From assembly GCF_000013645.1 (NCBI RefSeq), contig NC_007951.1, positions 1,178,001-1,242,000 of the forward strand: a stretch of DNA of 64,000 nt. Direction: 5' to 3'. The notes under the pieces were generated by a model. The model did not search any database. It was not told the DNA's origin and saw nothing but the letters and a program-made list of their open reading frames with translations. Position 1 is the stretch's first letter. Every line of letters starts with the position of its first letter. A program made the position numbers and the translations under genes. Of this stretch, positions 25,561 to 34,089 are shown in pieces. The stretch comes from Paraburkholderia xenovorans LB400. GTDB taxonomy: Bacteria > Pseudomonadota > Gammaproteobacteria > Burkholderiales > Burkholderiaceae.

Positions 25561-26988
25561 ATGAGCAGACTGATCGTGGTATCGAATCGTGTCGCGCCGA
25601 CTCAGGAAGGCCGTCCCGCAGCGGGCGGACTGGCGATCGGCGTGCTGGACGCGCTGAAGGAAACCGGCGGAGTCTGGTTCGGCTGGAGCGGCGAGACGGT
25701 GAGCGAGCCGAGCGCTCCGGTGATCGAGAAACAGGGCAACGTGACGTACGCGACGGTGGGTCTCACCAAGCGCGATTACGACCAGTACTACCGCGGTTTT
25801 TCCAACGCGACGCTGTGGCCGACGTTCCATTACCGCAACGACCTCTCGCGCTACGACCGTCAGGAATACGCGGGCTATCAGCGCGTGAACGCGACGCTCG
25901 CCAAGCAGCTCAAGGAGCTGCTGAAACCCGACGACATCATCTGGGTTCACGACTATCACCTGCTGCCGTTCGCGCGCTGCCTGCGCGAGCTGGGCGTGAA
26001 GAATCCCATCGGCTTCTTCCTGCATATTCCGTTTCCGGTGCCGGAGGTGCTGCGCACCATTCCGCCGCACGAAGAACTGGTCAAGGCCATGTGCAGCTAC
26101 GACGTGATCGGCTTCCAGACCGATGCGGATCGCCAGTCGTTCGTCGACTTCATCGAGCGTGGCCAGCACGGCACATCGAGCGAGGACGGCATGGTGCACG
26201 CGTACAACCGCTTCCTGAAAGTGGGCGCGTATCCGATCGGAATCTATCCGGACGCGATTGCCAAGGCCGCCGAGCAGTTCACCGACCGCAAGCCGGTGCG
26301 CAGCCTGCGCGACGGTATGCGCGGGCGCAAGCTGATCATGAGCGTGGATCGTCTCGACTATTCGAAGGGGCTGGTGGAGCGCTTTCAGGCGTTCGAGCGA
26401 CTGTTGCTGAACGCACCCGGTTGGCACGGACGCGTATCGCTGGTGCAGATCGCGCCGCCGACGCGTGCGGACGTGCAGACATATCAGCGGATTCGGCAGA
26501 CGCTGGAGGGCGAAGCGGGCCGCATCAACGGCCGGTTCGCGCAGCTCGACTGGACGCCGATCCAGTACCTGAACCGCAAATACGAGCGCAATCTGCTGAT
26601 GGCGCTATTCCGTCAATCGCAGGTCGGTTATGTGACGCCGCTGCGCGACGGTATGAATCTGGTCGCGAAGGAGTATGTCGCCTCGCAGGATCCGGCCGAT
26701 CCGGGCGTGCTGGTGCTGTCGCAATTCGCCGGCGCCGCCGAGCAGTTGCCGGGCGCGCTGGTCGTCAATCCGTTTGATCTGTCGCAGATGGCCGAAGCGC
26801 TTGAACGCGCTCTGTCCATGCCGCTCGCCGAGCGTCAGGCGCGGCATGCCGACATGATGGCGCCGATGCGAGAGAACAATCTGTCGGTGTGGCGCGATAC
26901 GTTCCTTGCCGATCTGCGCAATGTCGCCACGGCCTCTTCGGTGACGGCCAAAGCGGTAAAGCTCGCTGACGTGACCGCATCGTCGTAG
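25561..26988 (+). CDS. otsA: Trehalose-6-phosphate synthase
   Basis: A 475-residue GT20 glycosyltransferase that joins UDP-glucose and glucose-6-phosphate to form trehalose-6-phosphate, the first step of making the osmoprotectant trehalose. Diagnostic motifs are LIVVSNRVAP at the N terminus, HDYHLLPFAR, DRLDYSKGL and GMNLVAKEYV. The GGTGGAG ribosome site precedes the ATG. No otsB phosphatase gene is adjacent, so dephosphorylation must be encoded elsewhere. The sigma-54 promoter directly upstream is notable because E. coli otsBA depends on RpoS. Confidence 0.95.
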   Translation: MSRLIVVSNRVAPTQEGRPAAGGLAIGVLDALKETGGVWFGWSGETVSEPSAPVIEKQGNVTYATVGLTKRDYDQYYRGFSNATLWPTFHYRNDLSRYDRQEYAGYQRVNATLAKQLKELLKPDDIIWVHDYHLLPFARCLRELGVKNPIGFFLHIPFPVPEVLRTIPPHEELVKAMCSYDVIGFQTDADRQSFVDFIERGQHGTSSEDGMVHAYNRFLKVGAYPIGIYPDAIAKAAEQFTDRKPVRSLRDGMRGRKLIMSVDRLDYSKGLVERFQAFERLLLNAPGWHGRVSLVQIAPPTRADVQTYQRIRQTLEGEAGRINGRFAQLDWTPIQYLNRKYERNLLMALFRQSQVGYVTPLRDGMNLVAKEYVASQDPADPGVLVLSQFAGAAEQLPGALVVNPFDLSQMAEALERALSMPLAERQARHADMMAPMRENNLSVWRDTFLADLRNVATASSVTAKAVKLADVTASS

Positions 26989-27077
26989 GCGGATCAACGG
27001 CCGCGCGGCTTGCACGAGTGCACGCCGCGTGTGCTGGTCACGTCATCGGGTAACAGCACAGATGGGCGAAAGACCGC

Positions 27078-27112
27078 AAGGGCGCGAATCGCATGATGCG
27101 GGACGCGCCCTT
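27078..27112 (+). terminator. Possible terminator after otsA
   Basis: Stem AAGGGCGCG/CGCGCCCTT with a 17-nt loop, followed by only a short T-rich tail (TTGTTG). It lies between the convergent otsA and MFS genes. The long loop and weak tail make it uncertain. Confidence 0.4.
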
Positions 27113-27172
27113 GTTGCATTGGCGCGTCCGGCAACGCGGATCGGGCGCTCAGGCCGCCTGCGCGTGGCCGCG

Positions 27173-28627
27173 CTACATGACGCGCAGCGTGCTGATGACC
27201 GCGGCGACGGCTGAAAAGCACGCGGCCACGTAGAGCACGATGGTCGGCCCGTGTAGCGGCGCAATGCCGAAGATCAGCGCGACCAGCGCCGCGCCGAGCG
27301 TCTGACCGGTCAGGCGCGCGGTGCCGAGCATGCCGCTCGCGCCGCCGCTGCGCTCGCGCGGCGCCGCGGACAGTATGGTGCGATTGTTGGGCGACTGGAA
27401 GATGCCGAAGCCCGCGCCGCACAAAGCCATGCGCCACGTGATCTGCATGACGTCCGGATGCGGGCCGAGCGTGGCGAGCAGAATCAGCCCGGCCGTCATG
27501 GCGGCGAGTCCGATGCCGCCCAGCCATCCCGAGGACACCTTGTCCGACAGCAGGCCCGCAATCGGCGCCGCGACGATGATCACTGCCGGCCACGGCGTCA
27601 TGAGCAGGCCGGTATCCACTTGCGAGAATCCCAAGGTCTCCTGCAGCAGAAAGGGCAACGACACGAAGGCGAGCATCTGCGCGCAGAACGAACAGATGGA
27701 GGTGCCGATCGAAAGCGCGAACACGGGAATCCTGAGCAGATCGACCGGCAGCAGGGGTGCGGGCTGCGTCAACTGACGCCGCACGAAGAAATAGCCGATC
27801 ACCACCGCGGCGATCACCTCGATCGCGACGTAGCCGAAGCGTTCGCCGTGGCCGAGTCCGTCGACGGCAAAAATCAGCAGGCCGAACACGAACGCGTTCA
27901 TCACGGCGCTCAGGTAGTCGTATGGCGATTCGTGGCCGCGGTTCATCGGCAGCGCCTTGAAACCGCCGACGATGGCCGCGATGCCGATCGGCACGTTGAT
28001 CGCGAACAGCCACGGCCACGAGGCGATGGCGAGCACGCCGGAAGCGACGGTCGGCCCGACCGCCGACGACACCGCGACCACCATCGCGTTGATCGCGACG
28101 CCGCGCCCGAGTTGCGTGCGCGGATAGATCATGCGCACCAGCGCCGTGTTCACGCTCATGATGCCCGCGGCGCCGAAGCCCTGAATCACGCGAGCGAGGG
28201 CGAGCGTCGACAGCGAAGTCGATAGCGCGCAACCCAGCGAAGCCAGCGTGAACAGGATCAGCCCGCCCAGATAGATGCGCCGGTAGCCGATGCGGTCGCC
28301 GAGCGAGGCGAGCGGCAGCAGCGAGATGGTGATCGCAAGCTGATAGGCGTTGACGACCCAGATCGAACCGGCCGCGCTGGCGCGCAGGTTACGCGCGATA
28401 GTCGGCAGCGCCACGTTGGCGATCGCGCTGTCGAGCACCGCGAGCGTGAGGGCGAGCGCAATGACCAGCATCGCCCAGTAGCGGTGCGGAACCGGCAGGC
28501 CCTGTTCGGTGTTGTCCGGAGTCGACGTGTCGGGGGCGAGTGTGTCGGCCGCTTCGTCGGGTACTGCGCCGTCCTTGCGCGATGGTTGTGCGTGCATCGA
28601 TTGTTGGAGTTGTAGTGGTTGGCTCAC
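27173..28627 (-). CDS. DHA2-family MFS drug transporter
   Basis: A 484-residue inner-membrane protein with about 14 hydrophobic helices, the number expected for the DHA2 (EmrB/QacA) class of proton-driven exporters. Motifs include LDSAIANVALPTIAR in helix 1, the loop DRIGYRRIYLGG and GFGAAGIMSVNTALV. The start codon is GTG at 28627 with no strong ribosome site; an in-frame ATG at 28597 is an alternative. It stands alone, without an EmrA-type adaptor or regulator nearby, so the substrate is unknown. Confidence 0.87.
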   Translation of the reverse strand: MSQPLQLQQSMHAQPSRKDGAVPDEAADTLAPDTSTPDNTEQGLPVPHRYWAMLVIALALTLAVLDSAIANVALPTIARNLRASAAGSIWVVNAYQLAITISLLPLASLGDRIGYRRIYLGGLILFTLASLGCALSTSLSTLALARVIQGFGAAGIMSVNTALVRMIYPRTQLGRGVAINAMVVAVSSAVGPTVASGVLAIASWPWLFAINVPIGIAAIVGGFKALPMNRGHESPYDYLSAVMNAFVFGLLIFAVDGLGHGERFGYVAIEVIAAVVIGYFFVRRQLTQPAPLLPVDLLRIPVFALSIGTSICSFCAQMLAFVSLPFLLQETLGFSQVDTGLLMTPWPAVIIVAAPIAGLLSDKVSSGWLGGIGLAAMTAGLILLATLGPHPDVMQITWRMALCGAGFGIFQSPNNRTILSAAPRERSGGASGMLGTARLTGQTLGAALVALIFGIAPLHGPTIVLYVAACFSAVAAVISTLRVM

Positions 28628-28733
28628 GGGTCACGCGCCAGGTCGCGTGCGCTGCCCGTCGTCGTCGGGCGAGCCGGCGGCCGCAGCATTGATACCGGCG
28701 CCGCCTGCGCGCGCCGGCATCGCGTCTCGCGTG

Positions 28734-29237
28734 TTATTTGAGTTCGTAGAGGCCGGTGTGAGTGGTCGAGTCGAGTTCGTTCAGATGCGTCATGAAACGT
28801 GCCACCGCGTTGGTGGTATCCGCATTGATCGGCAGATGCGGCACGCGCAGCGCATGCAGACGGAAGATGTAGCGGTGCGCCTTATCGCCGCGCGGCGGCG
28901 CGGCGCCGCCGAAGCCGACCGTGCCGTAGTCGTTGCGCAACTGCAGCGCGCCGTGCGGCAGCAGCGAACCGTCCGGCTTGCCGGCGTTGCGCGGCAGCGA
29001 GCGGATGTCGGCCGGAATGTTCACCACGACCCAGTGCCAGAAGCCGCTGCCGGTGGGCGCGTCGGGATCGTGAACGGTGAGCGCGAAGCTTTGCGTGTCG
29101 GGCGGCGGCGCTTCCCACTTCAACGCGGGCGAGATGTTTTCGCCGTCCACGCCGAAGGCCTTGTCATGATATTCGTGGGCTTTCGGCATGAAGCCGTTGG
29201 TGGGAAATTCGTCGGACCAGAGACGGAATTCTGCCAT
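28734..29237 (-). CDS. YbhB/YbcL-family Raf kinase inhibitor-like protein
   Basis: A 167-residue cytoplasmic protein of the phosphatidylethanolamine-binding superfamily. It shows the family motifs SPALKWEAPP, DPDAPTGSGFWHWVVVNIP and GGAAPPRGDKAHRYIFRLHAL. The ATG at 29237 has a GGAGG ribosome site and no signal peptide, matching the YbhB type. The bacterial role is unclear. The reading frame stays open upstream, but that extension is Arg-rich and unlike the family. Confidence 0.9.
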   Translation of the reverse strand: MAEFRLWSDEFPTNGFMPKAHEYHDKAFGVDGENISPALKWEAPPPDTQSFALTVHDPDAPTGSGFWHWVVVNIPADIRSLPRNAGKPDGSLLPHGALQLRNDYGTVGFGGAAPPRGDKAHRYIFRLHALRVPHLPINADTTNAVARFMTHLNELDSTTHTGLYELK

Positions 29238-29431
29238 GATGTGCCTCCCTTCTTGAGTGGTTCTGGGATGGTCGGGGCGGGCGGTCGTGCGCTTGTGTTG
29301 CAGCGCGGCGCGCCGCGCGGAAATGCCCCGAGTTAGCCAATCGAGTGTATCACCAGCAGGCTTCGGACCGCTTCCTGGCCGCTTCCTGGCCGCTTCTTCC
29401 CGCCGGCACCGCAAAGGGCTACAGGCGGCTT

Positions 29432-29878
29432 TCAGCCGCGCTCCTCGAAGCTCGGCGCGTCGCTGTTCAGCCACTCGACGAGCCGGTCCAGGACACCCTC
29501 GATATCGCGATTGGCGCCACGCAAAGCGCATTCCCACACCACGGCGACGCGCCAGCCGCTCGCGAGCAGCGCCGCGCGCACCTTCTCGTCGTTGCTGCGA
29601 TTGCGGCCGATCTTGTCGCGCCAGAACTCCGGCCGCGTTTGCGGCCATTTGAAAAGACGGCAGTCGTGGCCATGCCAGAAACAGCCATGCACCAGCACGA
29701 CAGCGCGGTAGCGCGGCAAGACGATGTCGGGGCGTCCCGGCAGATCGCGCGCATCCAGCCGAAAGCGGAAGCCCTGCCGATGCAGCAGGCTGCGGATCAG
29801 GATCTCTGGCTTGGTATTGCGGCCGCGTATGCCGGACATCATCCGGCTGCGCGTTGCGCTATCGACGATATCGACCAT
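29432..29878 (-). CDS. vsr: Very-short-patch mismatch repair endonuclease
   Basis: A 148-residue nuclease that nicks 5' of the T in T:G mismatches left by deamination of 5-methylcytosine at Dcm-type sites. It carries the family motifs RSRMMSGIRGRNTKPE, the catalytic-Asp stretch GRPDIVLPRY and the zinc- and active-site segment HGCFWHGHDC. The ATG at 29878 is preferred to an upstream TTG because an AGG lies 8 bp before it. Its logical partner, a Dcm-type methyltransferase, is at 51362-52618 rather than adjacent as in E. coli. Confidence 0.92.
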   Translation of the reverse strand: MVDIVDSATRSRMMSGIRGRNTKPEILIRSLLHRQGFRFRLDARDLPGRPDIVLPRYRAVVLVHGCFWHGHDCRLFKWPQTRPEFWRDKIGRNRSNDEKVRAALLASGWRVAVVWECALRGANRDIEGVLDRLVEWLNSDAPSFEERG

Positions 29879-29965
29879 CTTCAATGCCTGTCAGATTCGC
29901 CGACGCACCGCGCCGCCCGGTTGCCGGCATCGGCAAGCGTACGCAAACGGACCCACGCGAGAAGT

Positions 29966-30937
29966 TCATAACCGTGTCAGGTAAGGCGGCAGTTCTTCGA
30001 GCGTTGCATTGGCCGCGCCTTCGAACCGCTGCAGCCAGCGGGCGTCCGCCTGCTTCAGATGGGCGTGCAGCGCGGCAGCGGCTTTCGCGGGCTTTTTCGC
30101 GAGCAGGAGGTCGTAGATGGTCCGGTGCTCGTTCAGCGCATCTTCGATCGATGTGAGCGGAATGCGCAGCACCGGATCGAACAGATAGCGCGTCGGCACG
30201 AACAGCATCCGCGTGCGCGCAAGCGCCTGCAGAATCTCGCCGTTCGGGCAGTGCGACAGCAAGCGGATATGCAGGTCGTGTTCCACCACGTCGGTATCGA
30301 AGCCTTCGCGCGGGAAGCCATCCAGCGCATCGACCACCGTCTCGCGCAACTGTTCGAGGTAGTCCGAACTCACGTGAGACGCCGCCTGCTGCAAGGCCTC
30401 CGGCTCCAGCAGCCAGCGCAACTCATAGAGATGATGCGTCTTGTCCGGCGTGATGCGGGTCGCGATCCAGCGGCCCATCGCGTCTTTCGCGACGAGCCCG
30501 ACACTGTGCATGCGCGCGAGCACATCACGTGCGACCGTGCGGCTCACGCCGAAGTGCTCGGCAAGCCGTTCCTCGACGATCCGCACCGACACGAACATCA
30601 CACGCGCGCATAGCTCGCGCTCCAGTTCGACGTAGATGCGCTCCCACTGCTGCACGGCGGCGATCTTCACTTCGTCGAGCACCGCGCGCTCGCGCGCGAC
30701 ACCGGGCTTCATCTTGCCGGCCACCTCGTAGCCGCGCCCGCTGGCTTCGTTGACGAGCCGCTCGTTGCACAGCGCCTGCAACGCATAACGCGCCGGCGAG
30801 CGGCTGATTCCGAAAGCTTTCGCGACCTGCGCTTCCAACAGCTTCTGACCGGGTGCAAGCCGGCCATCCGCGATCATCGTTTTGAGCAGTGCGTACGCGC
30901 GCTCCTGAACGGAATGCTTTTCAATGGTTTCTGACAT
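29966..30937 (-). CDS. GntR-like regulator with two winged-helix domains
   Basis: A 323-residue regulator. Residues about 10-72 are a GntR winged helix (KLLEAQVAKAFGISRSPARY). Residues about 92-160 look like a second one (RIVEERLAEHFGVSRTVARD), followed by an FCD-like helical ligand domain (HHLYELRWLLEPEAL and a His-containing HDLHIRLLSHC that could bind a metal). Normal FadR/VanR-type members are about 230 residues with a single DNA-binding domain. It is divergent from the 31195-36220 catabolic operon and probably represses it through the twin GTAC boxes at 31143. Confidence 0.85.
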   Translation of the reverse strand: MSETIEKHSVQERAYALLKTMIADGRLAPGQKLLEAQVAKAFGISRSPARYALQALCNERLVNEASGRGYEVAGKMKPGVARERAVLDEVKIAAVQQWERIYVELERELCARVMFVSVRIVEERLAEHFGVSRTVARDVLARMHSVGLVAKDAMGRWIATRITPDKTHHLYELRWLLEPEALQQAASHVSSDYLEQLRETVVDALDGFPREGFDTDVVEHDLHIRLLSHCPNGEILQALARTRMLFVPTRYLFDPVLRIPLTSIEDALNEHRTIYDLLLAKKPAKAAAALHAHLKQADARWLQRFEGAANATLEELPPYLTRL

Positions 30938-31109
30938 GGTCTGAATAGGCGACGGCGCCGCGTGTCGGCGGACGCCACGGTTCCTGCAAACGCTCTGAAT
31001 TTGCCACTCGTAATCGCGACCGGGCGGAGGTTGCGAAATGGTAGCCGATTTGTTCGCGATTCCGCGCGCGTTCCTGCCGCCCACGTCAACCCGGTCGCGA
31101 AAACTTCTC

Positions 31110-31139
31110 TTGACACTGCGTTGTCCGGTCGATTATCTT
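31110..31139 (+). promoter_or_regulatory. Sigma-70 promoter of the catabolic operon
   Basis: A perfect -35 box TTGACA (31110-31115) and a -10 box TATCTT (31134-31139) with an 18-bp spacer. The start would fall near 31146, inside the inverted repeat at 31143-31168. Confidence 0.72.
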
Positions 31140-31142
31140 AAA

Positions 31143-31168
31143 AACGTACATTGCACACCAAGTACGTT
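31143..31168. promoter_or_regulatory. Twin GTAC-box inverted repeat, likely GntR operator
   Basis: AACGTAC-N12-GTACGTT is a perfect 7-bp inverted repeat just downstream of the -10 box, where a bound protein would block transcription. Each arm has a GT-AC core as in FadR-subfamily operators, and the cores are 16 bp apart. Confidence 0.65.
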
Positions 31169-31194
31169 ATAGACAGAAAGAGACAGGAATCGAG

Positions 31195-32055
31195 ATGAAA
31201 CTGGTACGGTGGGGACAGCCCGGCGCGGAGAAGCCGGGCATGCTGGATAACGAAGGGCGGGTGCGCAGTCTGGTCGGCGTGATCGACGACTGGCACGGTG
31301 CGGCGCTCGCGGACGGCGCGCTCGCGCGCGTCGCGGCGCTCGATCCGCAAACACTGCCGGCGGTCGCGCCGGGCGAACGGCTCGGCCCGTGCGTCGGCGC
31401 GGTCGGCAAGTTCGTATGCGTCGGCCTGAACTACACGGACCATGCCGCCGAAGCGGGCATGGCGCTGCCGAAGGAGCCGATCCTGTTCCTCAAGGCGACG
31501 AGCGCGATCAACGGCCCGGCCGATCCGATCCGCATGCCGCGCGACGCGGTGAAGGTGGATTGGGAAGTGGAGTTGGGCATCGTGATCGGCAAGACCGCCA
31601 GCTACGTGACGAGAGACGACGCGCTGGCGCACGTCGCGGGCTACTGCGTGGTCAACGACGTCTCCGAGCGCGCGTTCCAGCTGGAGCGCGGCGGCCAGTG
31701 GGACAAGGGCAAGGCGGCGGACACGTTCGGCCCGCTCGGCCCCTGGCTCGTCACCGCGGACGAGGTGCCGGACCCGCAGGCGCTGCCGCTCTGGCTCGAC
31801 GTGGACGGCGTGCGCCGCCAGGCCGGCAACACACGCGACATGATCTTCGGCGTCGCGGAACTGGTGTCGTACATCAGCGGCTTCATGAGCCTGCAACCGG
31901 GCGACGTGATCGCAACGGGCACGCCGGCCGGCGTCGGCATGGGCTTCAAGCCGCCGGTCTACCTGCAGGCCGGCCAGACCGTGCGTGCCGGGATCGCGGG
32001 CCTTGGCGAGCAGTCGTCGCCGGTGGTCGCGTTCCACGCGACAGCGCAGGCCTGA
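31195..32055 (+). CDS. Fumarylacetoacetate hydrolase-family enzyme
   Basis: A 286-residue metal-dependent enzyme. The FAH fold is supported by FVCVGLNYTDHAAEAG, the acidic metal ligands in VDWEVELGIVIG and VVNDVSERAFQ, and the end segment GDVIATGTPAGVGMG. Close types cleave or hydrolyse 3-oxo or 2-oxo acids such as acylpyruvates and 2-keto-3-deoxy sugar acids. First gene of a five-gene operon, 1 bp from the next gene. An AGGA lies 9 bp before the ATG. The substrate cannot be fixed from sequence. Confidence 0.9.
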   Translation: MKLVRWGQPGAEKPGMLDNEGRVRSLVGVIDDWHGAALADGALARVAALDPQTLPAVAPGERLGPCVGAVGKFVCVGLNYTDHAAEAGMALPKEPILFLKATSAINGPADPIRMPRDAVKVDWEVELGIVIGKTASYVTRDDALAHVAGYCVVNDVSERAFQLERGGQWDKGKAADTFGPLGPWLVTADEVPDPQALPLWLDVDGVRRQAGNTRDMIFGVAELVSYISGFMSLQPGDVIATGTPAGVGMGFKPPVYLQAGQTVRAGIAGLGEQSSPVVAFHATAQA

Positions 32056-32056
32056 C

Positions 32057-33277
32057 ATGGCCGATACGATTACCTGTGTCGACGATCTGCAGCGGCTCGC
32101 GCGCCGGCGCGTGCCGAAGATTTTCTACGACTACGTGGACAGCGGCTCGTGGACCGAGTCCACCTATCGGGCGAACGAAACGGACCTCGGCAGCCTGAGG
32201 TTCCGCCAGCGCGTGGGCTGCAACGTCGAGGCGATCCGCACCGCGTCGACGCTGCTCGGCCACGCGTGCAGCCTGCCGCTCGCGCTTGCGCCGACCGGCC
32301 TCGCAGGCATGGTGCACGCGGACGGCGAGATCCTCGCCGCGCGGGCGGCCGCAAGGTTCGGCGTACCGTTCACGCTGTCCACGGTCAGCATCTGCTCGAT
32401 CGAGGACGTGGCCGAGCAGGTCGCGCAGCCGTTCTGGTTCCAGCTGTACATGATGAAGGACCGCGATTTCATCGTCCGGCTGATCGAGCGCGCGCGCGAC
32501 GCGGGCTGCTCCGCGCTCGTGCTGACGCTCGATCTGCCGATCCAGGGGCAGCGCCACAAGGACGTGCGCAACGGCCTGTCGGTGCCGCCGAAACTGAACG
32601 TGCGAAATCTGTCCACCATGCTGTCGCGGCCCGCATGGTGCGCGCGCATGCTGGGCACGCGGCGGCGCACGTTCGGCAATATCGTCGGGCATGCGAAGGG
32701 CGTATCGGACACGTTCGCGTTCGCGGAATGGGTGAGCCGGCAGTTCGACCGCAGCGTGACGTGGGACGACGTCCGCTGGATCAAGCGCCATTGGGGCGGC
32801 CGGCTGATCGTGAAGGGCATTCTCGACGCCGACGACGCGCGCCTCGCGGTCGCGGCCGGCGCCGATGCGATCGTCGTGTCGAACCACGGCGGCCGGCAAC
32901 TGGACGGCGCGCCCTCGTCGATCAGCGCGTTGCCGGCGATCGCCGCGGCGGTCGGCAGGCAGACCGAAGTACTGATGGACGGCGGCATCCGCAGCGGCCA
33001 GGACGTGCTGCGCGCACTCGCATGGGGCGCGCACGGCGTGATGATCGGCCGTGCGTTTCTATACGGCCTCGGCGCGCTCGGTGAGGCGGGCGTCACGCGC
33101 ACGCTCGAACTCATCCAGAAGGAACTCGAATCGACGATGGCGCTGTGCGGCATCACCGACGTCGCCGACGTCGGCCGCGACGCGATCGTCTCGCCGGCGC
33201 ACGGCGCCGCGCCCGCGTGGCCCGAACCGGTCGGCCGGCGCGTTGGTGAAAGCAATCTTCCGGTGCTTGCTTCGTGA
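32057..33277 (+). CDS. FMN-dependent alpha-hydroxyacid oxidase/dehydrogenase
   Basis: A 406-residue enzyme of the lactate dehydrogenase/glycolate oxidase family that oxidises 2-hydroxy acids to 2-oxo acids. Supporting motifs are the N-terminal YDYVDSGSW, the FMN contact LALAPTGLAG, the catalytic His-Arg segment SNHGGRQLDG and DGGIRSGQDVLRAL. The 1-bp gap from the FAH gene suggests coupling. The product would be a suitable 2-oxo acid substrate for the neighbouring enzymes. LldD and mandelate dehydrogenase are the nearest known types, so the chain length or aromaticity of the substrate is open. Confidence 0.9.
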   Translation: MADTITCVDDLQRLARRRVPKIFYDYVDSGSWTESTYRANETDLGSLRFRQRVGCNVEAIRTASTLLGHACSLPLALAPTGLAGMVHADGEILAARAAARFGVPFTLSTVSICSIEDVAEQVAQPFWFQLYMMKDRDFIVRLIERARDAGCSALVLTLDLPIQGQRHKDVRNGLSVPPKLNVRNLSTMLSRPAWCARMLGTRRRTFGNIVGHAKGVSDTFAFAEWVSRQFDRSVTWDDVRWIKRHWGGRLIVKGILDADDARLAVAAGADAIVVSNHGGRQLDGAPSSISALPAIAAAVGRQTEVLMDGGIRSGQDVLRALAWGAHGVMIGRAFLYGLGALGEAGVTRTLELIQKELESTMALCGITDVADVGRDAIVSPAHGAAPAWPEPVGRRVGESNLPVLAS

Positions 33278-33308
33278 GCACCCCTTCATTTTTTCAAGGA
33301 GACATTTG

Positions 33309-34073
33309 ATGTTCGGTAACTACAAGATGCACGAAGGCAGCGGTGTGAACCCGCCTTACTCGCCCGCTTATCCCGTCGAGTGGGAGTGCCCGTTGCGCAC
33401 GCTCGAAGTCGTCACGCGCGTCGATCAGGCCAAGGTGCGCGAGCTTCTGAAGGACACGCCGTTCGAACTGGTGAACGACCGCGTGGCATTCCGCTTCATG
33501 CTGTCGCCGGGCCACACCCTCGCGGTGCATGCGGGCCAGATGTTCGATCTGATGGTGACCGTGCCGGTGCGTTACGAGGACCTCTTCACGCAGACGCACA
33601 TCTTCATGTATTGCAGCGACCCGATGGGCATTGCCGCGGGCCGCGAACTGTTCGGCTACACGAAGAAGGACACGGACTACGCGTTCGATGAAACGGCGGA
33701 CGGCAAGATAAGCGGCTGGGTGCGCCGCCGCAAGGTGCCGCTCGCGGATTTCAGCTTCACGCCCGATCCGGATGCGCCGCTCGTGCTGCTGACCGACGAG
33801 GCCGAGCAGCCCGCTGGCGAGATTCATGTGCGACGTCTACCCGATCCGTCGAAGCTCGGCATCGCGTATGCGGATGTCGTCTATCGCCGCACGCCGTTGC
33901 GCTACACCGAGCCGGTGCGCGGCCGCATCGACTGGAAGCTGCATCACAGCGCGTTCGATCCGATCGCGGACCTCGAGCCCGAAGTGCTGAGCGCGCACTT
34001 CATGACGTCGGACGTGTACGGCGGCGGCTTCGAAGTCGAGGATCGCCGGCTGCTGAAGCGCCTTTATCCCTGA
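33309..34073 (+). CDS. Acetoacetate decarboxylase-family enzyme
   Basis: A 254-residue member of the acetoacetate decarboxylase superfamily. The Schiff-base lysine pair is present at K119-K120 in GRELFGYTKKD, matching the catalytic region of the family. Some members decarboxylate acetoacetate; others are aldolase-dehydratases on 2-oxo acids such as pyruvate adducts. An AAGGAG ribosome site precedes the ATG. Its place between an alpha-hydroxyacid oxidase and an SDR makes a role on an oxo-acid intermediate likely. Confidence 0.85.
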   Translation: MFGNYKMHEGSGVNPPYSPAYPVEWECPLRTLEVVTRVDQAKVRELLKDTPFELVNDRVAFRFMLSPGHTLAVHAGQMFDLMVTVPVRYEDLFTQTHIFMYCSDPMGIAAGRELFGYTKKDTDYAFDETADGKISGWVRRRKVPLADFSFTPDPDAPLVLLTDEAEQPAGEIHVRRLPDPSKLGIAYADVVYRRTPLRYTEPVRGRIDWKLHHSAFDPIADLEPEVLSAHFMTSDVYGGGFEVEDRRLLKRLYP

Positions 34074-34089
34074 ACGGAGCGACGGGAAC

